Positions 1 through 6,224 of a stretch of 9,324 nt of DNA are shown one piece after another. The translations under genes and the position numbers were made by a program. The stretch comes from Methanosarcinaceae archaeon (GTDB lineage: Archaea; Halobacteriota; Methanosarcinia; Methanosarcinales; Methanosarcinaceae), in NCBI GenBank assembly GCA_030594665.1, contig JAUVET010000042.1, forward strand, positions 1 through 9,324, in the 5' to 3' direction. Position 1 is the stretch's first letter; each line of letters starts with the position of its first letter. The notes under the pieces are model-generated. The model ran no database searches and was not told where the DNA came from. It saw only the letters and a list, made by a program, of their open reading frames with translations.

Positions 1-13
1 CCCATTTCTCGTT

Positions 14-460
14 GTGATGTATTTCTTATTGTACTTCATTATGGTCAAAACATTCCAGGCAAACATTTCAATTGATGAAAATGGCGTGCACTTAAAGTCC
101 TCCGGGCTAAGGTATATCACACTAAACTACAGGGACATTAAGTCCATTACAACAAACAAACCTACAAAACCTTCAAACGTAGTAATGGCAGCAATGCTAA
201 TGATCCTTGCTGTATTGCTTGCTTATTCAGTAATATCCGGGGAATGGCAAGTAATCATACCAATTGCCGCATTGCTCCCAGGGGGCTTGCTTGTGAAACA
301 TAAGCAAGATAGGAAATGCCATGATCCGGATACACAATTGTATATCGAATACGAAAATAAAAAGTGGTATGAATTAACCCCGTATTATTCGATTGTAACA
401 AACGGGATCACAGCATCCGGAATACAGGCTGCGATTGAACATAATATGGGGGTAAATTGA
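14..460 (+). CDS. Small membrane protein with split soluble domain, possibly 5'-truncated
   Basis: Not recognised as a named family. Up to 148 residues: a hydrophobic start, a short beta-rich soluble stretch (about residues 16-46, with VHLKSSGLRYITLNYRDI), two closely spaced hydrophobic segments (about 54-75 and 79-95) forming a probable membrane hairpin, then a charged soluble tail (about 100-148). Two beta-rich halves split by a membrane hairpin recall small PH-like membrane-anchored domains such as DUF6232; this is only a resemblance. The reading frame is open to the left window edge, and the codons before the GTG at 14 also encode hydrophobic residues, so the gene may begin outside the window. 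A later ATG at 41 has no visible Shine-Dalgarno site. The stop lies one base before the next start, so the two genes are probably co-transcribed and translationally coupled. Confidence 0.6.
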   Translation: MMYFLLYFIMVKTFQANISIDENGVHLKSSGLRYITLNYRDIKSITTNKPTKPSNVVMAAMLMILAVLLAYSVISGEWQVIIPIAALLPGGLLVKHKQDRKCHDPDTQLYIEYENKKWYELTPYYSIVTNGITASGIQAAIEHNMGVN

Positions 461-461
461 G

Positions 462-1061
462 ATGGTAGTGTTGTTGGAGGATATAAAAAGACTGATGGGC
501 TGGTGTCCGAATGCCACCACGGTCAAGTACAAGGAAAACATGCACTTAGATGTACTGCAGATGAACGCTCCTGATATCGGTAGCGGTTCAACTCACACAA
601 TAAATAGATGGTTGAACATATATCGCAATCGTGTTTTGTTGATTTCAGTAATTCTCACGCTTCTTGCGATTGTTTATTTCATAACTGCCGGAATGTACGA
701 TTTGGACATGTTCTTATTGGGTATAATTGGTGGTCTGTTATTGACCCTTGTTATGGGAGTTGGAGAATGGCGCAGACTCAATAAGGCTGCTGCCGGAAAG
801 TTCATTTTACAACGTACACGGAAGCAAAAGGCAATTCATTTCTTAATTTTGATCAGTTTGTTTGTCATTATTATATTTTCGGTTGGCTTTTTAGCAGTAA
901 AAACTAAAACGGATATACAAGGAATATACGCTTTTATGTCCGGTTTGGCTTTATCTGTCTGGATAGAATACTTTGAAGTGCTTTACTGGGAGCAGAAGAA
1001 TGGGAAGACGCTGATTTTGGATAAGACATCTTTTTATACGGTAGATGCTGGAATTGAATAA
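462..1061 (+). CDS. DUF1673-type four-pass membrane protein of unknown function
   Basis: 199 residues. The N-terminus, with IKRLMGWCPNA at residues 8-18, matches what I remember of the DUF1673 family, mostly known from Methanosarcinales; no function is established. A soluble N-terminal part (1-56) is followed by four hydrophobic segments at about 58-77, 82-101, 125-146 and 153-172, the middle pair joined by a basic loop (residues 103-123, rich in R and K), and a short tail. The ATG at 462 has a G-rich Shine-Dalgarno-like stretch (448-453, GGGGGT) at good spacing inside the end of the preceding gene. A GGAGG at 476-480 lies before an in-frame ATG at 495, but spacing is long and that start would remove the conserved IKRL residues, so 462 is preferred. 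One base separates it from the upstream membrane protein, which suggests a two-gene unit. The family call is from memory of the motif. Confidence 0.75.
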   Translation: MVVLLEDIKRLMGWCPNATTVKYKENMHLDVLQMNAPDIGSGSTHTINRWLNIYRNRVLLISVILTLLAIVYFITAGMYDLDMFLLGIIGGLLLTLVMGVGEWRRLNKAAAGKFILQRTRKQKAIHFLILISLFVIIIFSVGFLAVKTKTDIQGIYAFMSGLALSVWIEYFEVLYWEQKNGKTLILDKTSFYTVDAGIE

Positions 1062-1157
1062 TTGTGATATGTAATGGATGGAAAATGCAGAATAATTGTT
1101 GGTTTTGGTTCAAGATATTTGTACTTGCTTGCTGAATTTGGCGTTAATTAAACAACA

Positions 1158-1178
1158 CGCCGCAGGCGGCGCGTTCCA
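1158..1178. repeat. GC-rich hairpin and intergenic repeat motif, copy 1
   Basis: CGCCGC (1158-1163) and GCGGCG (1166-1171) form a perfect 6-bp inverted repeat around AG. The stretch 1161-1178 recurs with one difference at 5070-5087, the other convergent intergenic region of the window. The surrounding gap 1062-1339 holds no supportable gene. Its + strand from about 1174 to 1300 is poor in G and rich in A and C, unlike the neighbouring genes. No T-run follows the hairpin, so it is not an obvious terminator. Confidence 0.45.
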
Positions 1179-1339
1179 CCGCTGCCAATCCACTGCCCAA
1201 AACTACCAACCCACCGGGCACAACACAATACAACTGTCAACGGTGCACTTACCAATCAAATGCAAACAATTCTATTTATCCTACATTACCACAGGCTATA
1301 CGAAAACCAGATATCATACTTGCCCGCAAAACTCGAATT

Positions 1340-2872
1340 TTACGAACATGCCTGCCGATATACTCCAATGGTCTTCCTGGAAATGGATTCCCAGTTAAAG
1401 CATGAAATAACCCGATCCCTTCCGTTTTTACCCATTCTGTATCTTTTATCGGGATCGTGGTATAGATCGGATATCGCCTCAAAAAGACCTGTGGAATCAT
1501 CGGATTCGACCAAAAGTCCTGTCCTGCCATGGTCTATAATATCAGGTATTCCGCCAACACGCATTCCAATACATGCTGTCTCGCATGCCATGGCTTCTAT
1601 TAAGACAATACCAAAAGGCTCATAAATACTTGGCAGAACGAACACGTCGGAAAGAGAATACAACTTTACGAGTTCACTCTTGCTAACGTTTGGAAGACAG
1701 AGGACATGTTTATCAAAATAAATATCCTTATGACCGACCAGGATAAGCATAATATCGGGTATTTGCCCGGCAAGGTCCTTTACGGCATCAACAAGGCGCT
1801 TAGCACCCTTTTGTGGATCATCCCTACCAACAAACAACACAACGAAACGATTTTCAAGATGGTATTTACTACGGATATCATCAGCATTCTCACGCTTGAA
1901 AACCGCAGTATCAACACCGTTCGGTATCACCGTTATCATGTTATTCTTAATACCAAAAGCCTGGTTCAGTTCCTTTCTCATAGATACCGAAACTGCAATG
2001 AAACGATCAACCTTATTCACCACATTCTGTTCCATCAAAACACTAAGCTTATCCGGTCTGACCCTATTGATCTCAAGACTGTGAGCCGTCATAACCAGAG
2101 GCAGGTGTGTATTCTTTTTTGCTTCCGTTGCAGCCATCTGGATCAATCCGCCATGTGAATGCAAAAGGTCAAGTTTATCGTTGCAGATATACTTCTCAAC
2201 CATCTTTGCCACGTTAATATTGGTTATTATCCTTTTAAAATCCTTTTTGGAATAGTTTGATGTCGGTACTAAAAGTTCAGATGCACCGTGCAAATACCCA
2301 CTGCCTGATTCCCGGCCATACAATCCATCCACCAAAAATGATTGGTTCAGTTCTCTTTGTATGATGGGGCCTGATAATGCAATGGAACTGTCTACCTCAT
2401 CCCCAAAACCCTGCTTAACAACATCACCTGACACATCTAAATCGGGTCTGCTGATCCCGGCACCCTGAGCCACCATCGCCGGCATTATATTGGTCGCTTT
2501 TTTCACAGCCGTTGCAGCCGTCAGGCTTAATCCCCGATTTGAATGCACCATATCAAGTTTATCATTGGAAATGTATCCCCTCAACGTACCAGACACGTTA
2601 AAATCGGATGGCATCCTTCCAAATAAATTACTTGAACGATTAGATGCAGGTACCAGAGGTTTAGATGACCTGTGCACATGCACATTTCCTGAATCCTGAT
2701 CATCCAATCCTTCAACATGTGATGTAAACACATGCACCTGACTGATGTTATTAGCTAAATGCCTGGTAAGTTCATCCACATGAATTCCAACACCTCCATA
2801 AATTAGAGGTGGATATTCATAAGAGATAATGCCTACATTCATCTCATCTATTTGTTTCTGTTTTTTTTCCAT
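1340..2872 (-). CDS. GT4 glycosyltransferase (glycogen-synthase/GlgM-like) with internal domain duplication
   Basis: Probably transfers glucose from a nucleotide-sugar to an alpha-glucan or related acceptor in the cytoplasm. Numbered from the ATG at 2872 (510 residues): EYPPLIYGGVGIHVDEL near 19-35 is the N-terminal donor/acceptor loop of GT4 glycogen synthases; HSHGG (238-242) and TAHSLE (262-267) belong to the first Rossmann fold; NGVDTAVF near 318-325 is the domain linker; GR at 349-350 and KG at 355-356 and the E-x7-E motif in EPFGIVLIE (E418, E426) bind the nucleotide-sugar in the C-terminal fold. About 128 extra residues (67-182) are a diverged copy of 195-309; without them the length, about 382, is normal. 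The frame is open to a GTG at 2947, but family N-termini start near the ATG at 2842 or 2872; GGAG lies 12 bases before 2872. Divergent from the glucoamylase. A mannosyl- or other GT4 activity is possible. Confidence 0.85.
   Translation of the reverse strand: MEKKQKQIDEMNVGIISYEYPPLIYGGVGIHVDELTRHLANNISQVHVFTSHVEGLDDQDSGNVHVHRSSKPLVPASNRSSNLFGRMPSDFNVSGTLRGYISNDKLDMVHSNRGLSLTAATAVKKATNIMPAMVAQGAGISRPDLDVSGDVVKQGFGDEVDSSIALSGPIIQRELNQSFLVDGLYGRESGSGYLHGASELLVPTSNYSKKDFKRIITNINVAKMVEKYICNDKLDLLHSHGGLIQMAATEAKKNTHLPLVMTAHSLEINRVRPDKLSVLMEQNVVNKVDRFIAVSVSMRKELNQAFGIKNNMITVIPNGVDTAVFKRENADDIRSKYHLENRFVVLFVGRDDPQKGAKRLVDAVKDLAGQIPDIMLILVGHKDIYFDKHVLCLPNVSKSELVKLYSLSDVFVLPSIYEPFGIVLIEAMACETACIGMRVGGIPDIIDHGRTGLLVESDDSTGLFEAISDLYHDPDKRYRMGKNGRDRVISCFNWESISRKTIGVYRQACS
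1946..2290 (-). repeat. Internal duplication, copy 2 (intact) inside the GT4 gene
   Basis: This copy keeps the GT4 core motifs: NDKLDLLHSHGG, VMTAHSLE, DRFIAVSVSM and the run into the PNGVDTAVF linker. It is joined directly to the C-terminal nucleotide-binding domain, so it is the copy expected to build the active enzyme. Confidence 0.85.
2327..2674 (-). repeat. Internal duplication, copy 1 (decayed) inside the GT4 gene
   Basis: This is an in-frame copy of the segment at 1946-2290, offset 127-130 codons. Shared landmarks are LVPxSN, YIxNDKLD, HS, AAT, KK, RPD, VD, IA and ELNQxF, with about one third of residues identical by eye. Long DNA matches such as gataaacttga and gctgcaacgg also survive. 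Conserved GT4 residues are lost here: HSHGG has become HSNRG, TAHSLE has become AQGAG, and IAVS has become IALS. No stop or frameshift is present. Confidence 0.85.
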
Positions 2873-2929
2873 TTTACTTATGTTCTCCGTCCAGTTTTGC
2901 AAAACAAACTGCTGACTTGCTCGCAGTTG

Positions 2930-2937
2930 CAGTATAT
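2930..2937 (-). promoter_or_regulatory. Possible TATA box for the GT4 gene
   Basis: On the minus strand this reads AATATACT. A start site about 25 bases downstream, near 2908, would leave a leader of about 36 bases before the ATG at 2872. This is a weak match in AT-rich DNA and would be inside the coding region if the GTG at 2947 were the real start. Confidence 0.25.
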
Positions 2938-2997
2938 TGGGCAACACGTCTAATCGAAAAAATCATCAATTTCAGTCGATTTACTCGATGTTAATCA

Positions 2998-3090
2998 TTT
3001 TTCAAGATTTGTAATTGAAAAACCCCTTATTTCAATCACCAATAACTATTAGTCAATAGGAGCTATTATCAATTAAAGGTTGTGATTGAA
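2998..3090. promoter_or_regulatory. Inverted-repeat-rich region between divergent GT4 and GH15 genes
   Basis: Several repeats are packed into this gap. TTTTTCAA (2998-3005) pairs with TTGAAAAA (3015-3022). ATTGAAA (3014-3020) pairs with TTTCAAT (3030-3036). TTCAATCAC (3031-3039) is the perfect inverse of GTGATTGAA (3082-3090). TTGTRATTGAA occurs directly at 3009-3019 and 3080-3090. CTATT/AATAG forms a small stem at 3046-3059. The shared GTRATTGAA unit could be a protein-binding operator serving both genes, or an mRNA structure over the glucoamylase ribosome-binding site. Which one applies cannot be told from sequence alone. Confidence 0.45.
3077..3086 (+). promoter_or_regulatory. Shine-Dalgarno site in front of an AUA codon
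   Basis: AGGTTGTGAT matches the archaeal consensus AGGAGGTGAT at 8 of 10 positions. It ends three bases before ATA at 3090, normal spacing for initiation there. The GTG at 3129 is more than 40 bases away and has no comparable site. This site decides in favour of a glucoamylase start at 3090. Confidence 0.6.
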
Positions 3091-3128
3091 TACCAAAACC
3101 ACTTGTTGTTGGAAATGGGTCTCTGCTA
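3090..3128 (+). other. Probable N-terminal codons of the glucoamylase, beginning with ATA
   Basis: Directly after an in-frame TGA (3087-3089), the frame reads ATA then PKPLVVGNGSLLV, running into VNIDENAS at the GTG. From memory, GH15 enzymes of this class begin with M-P-x-A/P-L-V-x-G-N-G-x-x-L-V, so these codons match the family N-terminus with ATA exactly where ATG is expected. The likely explanations are a true AUA start, an ATG-to-ATA substitution, or a base error in the assembly. Confidence 0.65.
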
Positions 3129-5033
3129 GTGAATATTGATGAAAACGCAAGTATACGAGACATGTATTATCCTCATGTAGGAGATGAAAACCACGTAAAC
3201 GGTCATCATTGCCGGGTTGGAGTAGTAGTTGAAAATAAAAATATGGGTCTTATATCCTTGTTGGGGGATGACTGGGTTCGCAGGCTTGGTTACAAAAAAG
3301 ACACGTTAGTAACCAATTCCTATTTCCGCAATGATAAACTCGACATCGATCTGCAATTCAACGAATGCGTACATCCTTTCGAAAATGTGTTCATTCGTAG
3401 AATCGTAATTACAAACACTGACACAAAGGATATCGACCTGAAACTGTTCTTATCCCATGATATTGCACTTTACGAAAACCCAATGGGAGATACAGGTGTC
3501 TTTGACCCGGCATTGAAATCAATAATACATTACCAGCGCTCCCGCTATTTCCTTATTAGTGGGTCTCCATGCTTCGACCAATATGAACTCAGTCCCAAAG
3601 AAGAAAGTAAATCCTGTTTAATGAAGTCGTCAGATCTTAATATGACATCTATCCAGATCGGAGCAGTGAACAGTTTCATCAGGTTTTCTGAACATTTTGC
3701 AGCGGGTGAGACAAAAATAATCTATTACTGGATTGCAGCAGGGAAAACATTTTTTGATGTCAAGCGGCTCAATGAACTGGTCTTTGAAAAAACTCCTGAG
3801 CTGATGATGGCAAAAACCGAACAGTACACCCATTCATGGGTGAACAAAGAAAATTATGACTTTTTTGACCTTCCTGCAAAGGTAACAGACCTGTTCAAAC
3901 ACAGTCTACTTATCATAAGATCGCAGATCGATAATGGTGGAGCGATCATCGCTGCCAATGATAGTGATATACTTGAACGGTTCAATATGGATTCGTACAG
4001 TTACATGTGGCCACGGGACAGTGCATTCATCGCCATGTCGATGGATATGACAGGTCATTCCGGAATTGCGAATATATTTTTTGAGTATTGTCGTAATCTT
4101 ATCAGCGAACATGGATATTTCCTACAAAAATACAATCCTACAGGCACCCTTGCGAGTGGCTGGATGCCATGGATCGCCCCTGATGGAAGTATTCAGCTTC
4201 CAATACAGGAAGATAGTACTGCACTTATAATCGTTGCACTGTGGAACCACTATAAGACCACAAAATGTATCGAGAGCATTAATCCACTTTATTCCTCAAT
4301 AGTTAAGCCGGCTGCTGAGTTTATGATAAGGTACAGAGACCCATCTACCGGGCTTCCGAAACCTAGTTATAACCTCTGGGAAGAAAATCGAGCAGTTCAT
4401 ACCTACACATCCTCAACTGTATTCGCAGGTCTAAAGTGTGCGGCAAGATTTGCAGAATTATACGAAGATTGTGATCTTGCAATTAAATACAATACGGCTG
4501 CTGTGGAGGTTAAATCGGGAATTGAAAAATACCTCTATGATGAAAAACTTGGGCGGTTCCTGCGAAGTATCAACCCAAGGGATGAGACCATAGATGCAAG
4601 CATATATGCCGTGTCCCAGTTCAATGTGTTACCTCCCGACGATATTCGAGTGGCCAAGACCATGGAAGCGATTGAAAGCAAACTGTCAATTAAGACAAAT
4701 GTCGGAGGAGTCGCCCGATTTTATAATGATGCATATCAGCAGGTCGAGGATGATGACATTGAGACTGTTCCCGGTAATCCATGGTTTATATGCACTCTCT
4801 GGATAGCACAGTGGCATATCCAAAAGGCAAAGAGCATAAGTGATCTGCAAAAACCGAGGGAGACACTATTATGGGTGACGGAACATGCTACAGAGTCAGG
4901 TATTCTGGCAGAGCAGTTGAATCCTTTTGATGGAAGTCCTTTGAGCGTAAGTCCACTGACATGGGCTCATGCCACCTTTGTGATCACTGTTATGGCCTTT
5001 GTCAAAAAAGCGAGATCGCTGGAAAAATCGTAA
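3129..5033 (+). CDS. GH15 family glucoamylase / glucodextranase-like glycoside hydrolase
   Basis: Inverting exo-hydrolase releasing beta-glucose from non-reducing ends of alpha-glucans; no signal peptide is seen, so probably cytoplasmic glycogen breakdown. 634 residues from the GTG at 3129, or 647 from the ATA at 3090, normal for prokaryotic GH15. An N-terminal beta-sandwich (about 1-235, with DMYYPHVGDENHVNGHH at 11-27) precedes an (alpha/alpha)6 barrel (about 250-634). Barrel motifs are YMWPRDSAF (292-300, substrate binding), LWEE (416-419; E418 matches the general acid), HTYTSS (424-429), and AEQLNPFDGSPLSVSPLTWAHATF (594-617, described by its key residues E595, the probable catalytic base, and SPLTWAHA). 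Divergent from the GT4 gene, which fits shared control of glucan storage. Family call is firm; exact linkage preference (alpha-1,4, alpha-1,6 or trehalose) is not. The start is unusual; see the ATA entry. Confidence 0.9.
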   Translation: MNIDENASIRDMYYPHVGDENHVNGHHCRVGVVVENKNMGLISLLGDDWVRRLGYKKDTLVTNSYFRNDKLDIDLQFNECVHPFENVFIRRIVITNTDTKDIDLKLFLSHDIALYENPMGDTGVFDPALKSIIHYQRSRYFLISGSPCFDQYELSPKEESKSCLMKSSDLNMTSIQIGAVNSFIRFSEHFAAGETKIIYYWIAAGKTFFDVKRLNELVFEKTPELMMAKTEQYTHSWVNKENYDFFDLPAKVTDLFKHSLLIIRSQIDNGGAIIAANDSDILERFNMDSYSYMWPRDSAFIAMSMDMTGHSGIANIFFEYCRNLISEHGYFLQKYNPTGTLASGWMPWIAPDGSIQLPIQEDSTALIIVALWNHYKTTKCIESINPLYSSIVKPAAEFMIRYRDPSTGLPKPSYNLWEENRAVHTYTSSTVFAGLKCAARFAELYEDCDLAIKYNTAAVEVKSGIEKYLYDEKLGRFLRSINPRDETIDASIYAVSQFNVLPPDDIRVAKTMEAIESKLSIKTNVGGVARFYNDAYQQVEDDDIETVPGNPWFICTLWIAQWHIQKAKSISDLQKPRETLLWVTEHATESGILAEQLNPFDGSPLSVSPLTWAHATFVITVMAFVKKARSLEKS

Positions 5034-5069
5034 GAAAAAATCATAAGAACTATTGAAATCACTCACTTT

Positions 5070-5087
5070 CCGCAGGCGGCGCATTCC
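5070..5087. repeat. GC-rich intergenic repeat motif, copy 2
   Basis: CCGCAGGCGGCGCATTCC here matches 1161-1178 at 17 of 18 bases. The flanking bases differ, so the outer part of the copy-1 stem is missing. Both copies lie just beyond gene ends in intergenic DNA. Confidence 0.45.
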
Positions 5088-5110
5088 CAAACCACTGATG
5101 CGAACGATAT

Positions 5111-5252
5111 GAGACTTTTTATTATCTTCTGGAATGGTTCGGAAAACCGCAAAGAGCGCAAAGCACGCAAAGAAAAATAAGGACCCTTTGCGCTCTTTGC
5201 GGTGAATCTTTTTCACCACGATTCATTTATCCAGAATATATTAAAAAGTCTC
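5111..5252. mobile_element. MITE-like non-autonomous element (nested palindrome with candidate TSDs)
   Basis: Terminal inverted repeats 5111-5133 and 5230-5252 pair at 21 of 23 positions; the outermost 11 bp (GAGACTTTTTA / TAAAAAGTCTC) are perfect. The element is flanked by near-identical 8-mers, AACGATAT (5103-5110) and AACGGTAT (5253-5260), resembling a target-site duplication with one change. Inside sits a perfect 18-bp inverted repeat (5146-5163 and 5186-5203). There is no transposase, and at 142 bp it could only move in trans. It lies between two convergent gene ends, where insertion does least harm. It could alternatively be a structured bidirectional terminator that arose in place. Confidence 0.6.
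5146..5203. repeat. 18-bp inverted repeat built from GCAAAG 9-mers
   Basis: ACCGCAAAGAGCGCAAAG (5146-5163) is the exact inverse of 5186-5203, with a 22-base loop. The left side is a 9-base tandem repeat, ACCGCAAAG / AGCGCAAAG / CACGCAAAG, whose third unit lies in the loop. From memory, similar GCGCAAAG-type palindromes are scattered between genes in many bacterial and archaeal genomes. A small stem GGTGAA/TTCACC (5201-5206 and 5212-5217) adjoins it. Confidence 0.8.
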
Positions 5253-5317
5253 AACGGTATGGACATTTTCGCGGCAAATCAAATATCTGGCCAAACCATC
5301 AGTTCAGTTATTGCACT

Positions 5318-5354
5318 GAACAAAAACAAGTTATTCCCAAAGTTCCTTTGAACG
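5318..5354 (-). repeat. Duplicate of the proC 3' end
   Basis: The 37 bases here match 5389-5425 at about 33 positions, offset 71. On the minus strand they read RSKELWE-stop against RSKELGK-stop in proC, so the last codons, the stop and the bases after it are all repeated. An in-frame TGA lies three codons before RSKEL in this copy, so it is not a longer gene remnant in that frame. Confidence 0.7.
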
Positions 5355-5401
5355 CTGTTCTCAAAACCGCATGTGTTGGTCCGGATTGGAACAAACACAA
5401 G

Positions 5402-6217
5402 TTATTTTCCAAGTTCCTTTGAACGATTTGATGAAGCGATAACTGCATTCATGAATGCTGCACGAATGCCGTGTTCCTCAAGTTCCCGGATTGCACGTAT
5501 GGTCGTACCGGCAGGAGATGTTACCATATCCTTCAGTTCGGCTGGATGGGTTTTAGTCTCAAGTACCATCTTCGCAGCACCAAGAACCGTCTGGGCAGCA
5601 AGTGTCAGTGCACTATTGCGGTCAAGTCCCTCATAGACCCCGCCATCTGCCATGGCTTCGATGACCGGAAAAATAAATGCAGGTCCACTGCCGGAGAGTC
5701 CGGTGACAGCATCCATCAAGTGTTCAGGAACCACTATTGCACTTCCAACAGCCTTGAATATTGCAAGTGCGGATTCGGTATCATCAATAGAAGCGCTTGC
5801 ACAGGGACAGATTGCAGACGCAGCTTCTGCAACAGTTGCAGCAATATTTGGCATGACCCTGACAATTCTTGTGCCGGGGTTTAACCCACTCTCAATATCC
5901 GCAAGCGGCACACCGGCAGCAATTGATATCACCAGCTTGTCTGCTGTGACTGAATCTTTGATCCCTGCAAGTATTGTGCCAAGTATTTGCGGTTTCACTG
6001 CAAGGATCACGATATCGGAATTTGAAATTGTCTCATTATTGTCAACAGATATGTTAATACCAAGTTCACTGTGCAGCCTCTCAAGTCCGGCTTTATACAC
6101 ATCACTTGCATAGATATTACTGCTATCCACAGCCCCTGCATTGATAATACCGCGGATCAATGCCTCGCCCATCTTTCCAGCCCCTATAAAGCCGATCTTC
6201 TTGTTTGTCAGAGTCAT
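5402..6217 (-). CDS. proC: Pyrroline-5-carboxylate reductase
   Basis: Reduces pyrroline-5-carboxylate to L-proline with NAD(P)H, the last step of proline synthesis, in the cytoplasm. 271 residues, the usual length. An N-terminal Rossmann fold opens with IGFIGAGKMGEALIRG (8-23), AVKPQ (73-77) lies in the fold core, and VMPNIAA (121-127) is typical of the family. The C-terminal helical dimerisation domain carries LSGSGPAF (174-181) and the P5CR signature ELKDMVTSPAGTTIRAIREL (227-246). All expected motifs are intact. The ATG at 6217 has AAGGTG as a Shine-Dalgarno site (centre near 6226), formed from the last unit of a heptamer array. No proA or proB is seen. It lies 93 bases after the AOR gene on the same strand and could be read from its own promoter or by read-through. 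Confidence 0.95.
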   Translation of the reverse strand: MTLTNKKIGFIGAGKMGEALIRGIINAGAVDSSNIYASDVYKAGLERLHSELGINISVDNNETISNSDIVILAVKPQILGTILAGIKDSVTADKLVISIAAGVPLADIESGLNPGTRIVRVMPNIAATVAEAASAICPCASASIDDTESALAIFKAVGSAIVVPEHLMDAVTGLSGSGPAFIFPVIEAMADGGVYEGLDRNSALTLAAQTVLGAAKMVLETKTHPAELKDMVTSPAGTTIRAIRELEEHGIRAAFMNAVIASSNRSKELGK

Positions 6218-6224
6218 GGTTACA

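Larger units (their letters stand above)
5034..5401. other. Repeat-filled convergent intergenic region
   Basis: 368 bases between the 3' ends of the glucoamylase and proC hold no credible gene. In order: a copy of the GC-rich motif (5070-5087), a 142-bp nested palindrome with possible target duplications (5111-5252), a small inverted repeat GTTCAG/CTGAAC (5302-5307 and 5316-5321), and a duplicate of the proC 3' end (5318-5354). A minus-strand reading frame through the palindrome gives a low-complexity product rich in K, R, F, A and C, an artefact of the repeat. Confidence 0.75.

Noticed and set aside
1158..1171. GC hairpin as a Rho-independent-type terminator
   Set aside because: No T-run follows on either strand, and archaeal termination relies mainly on T-tracts, so a terminator call is not supported.
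1096..1625. Plus-strand frames across 1096-1398 and 1260-1625
   Set aside because: Cys/Thr/Gln-rich products with no recognisable motif, partly antisense to the glycosyltransferase C-terminus.
2873..2947. Start of the glycosyltransferase at GTG 2947
   Set aside because: Adds 25 residues with no family counterpart and would place the only TATA-like site inside the gene; not strictly excluded.
3009..3090. ATTGAAA-type repeats resembling the ends of CRISPR repeats
   Set aside because: Units are only 7-11 bases, in mixed orientation and without regular spacers; no array or cas gene is present.
4896..5219. Minus-strand 107-codon frame across the glucoamylase end and the palindrome
   Set aside because: Its N-terminal product is the translation of the GCAAAG hairpin and the rest is antisense to the glucoamylase; such low-complexity KERKG...FACFALFAV-type products are repeat artefacts.
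5652..6113. Plus-strand 153-codon frame opposite proC
   Set aside because: Entirely antisense to an intact proC; composition reflects reverse reading of an Ala/Ile/Ser-rich gene, and no Shine-Dalgarno site or family motif is seen.
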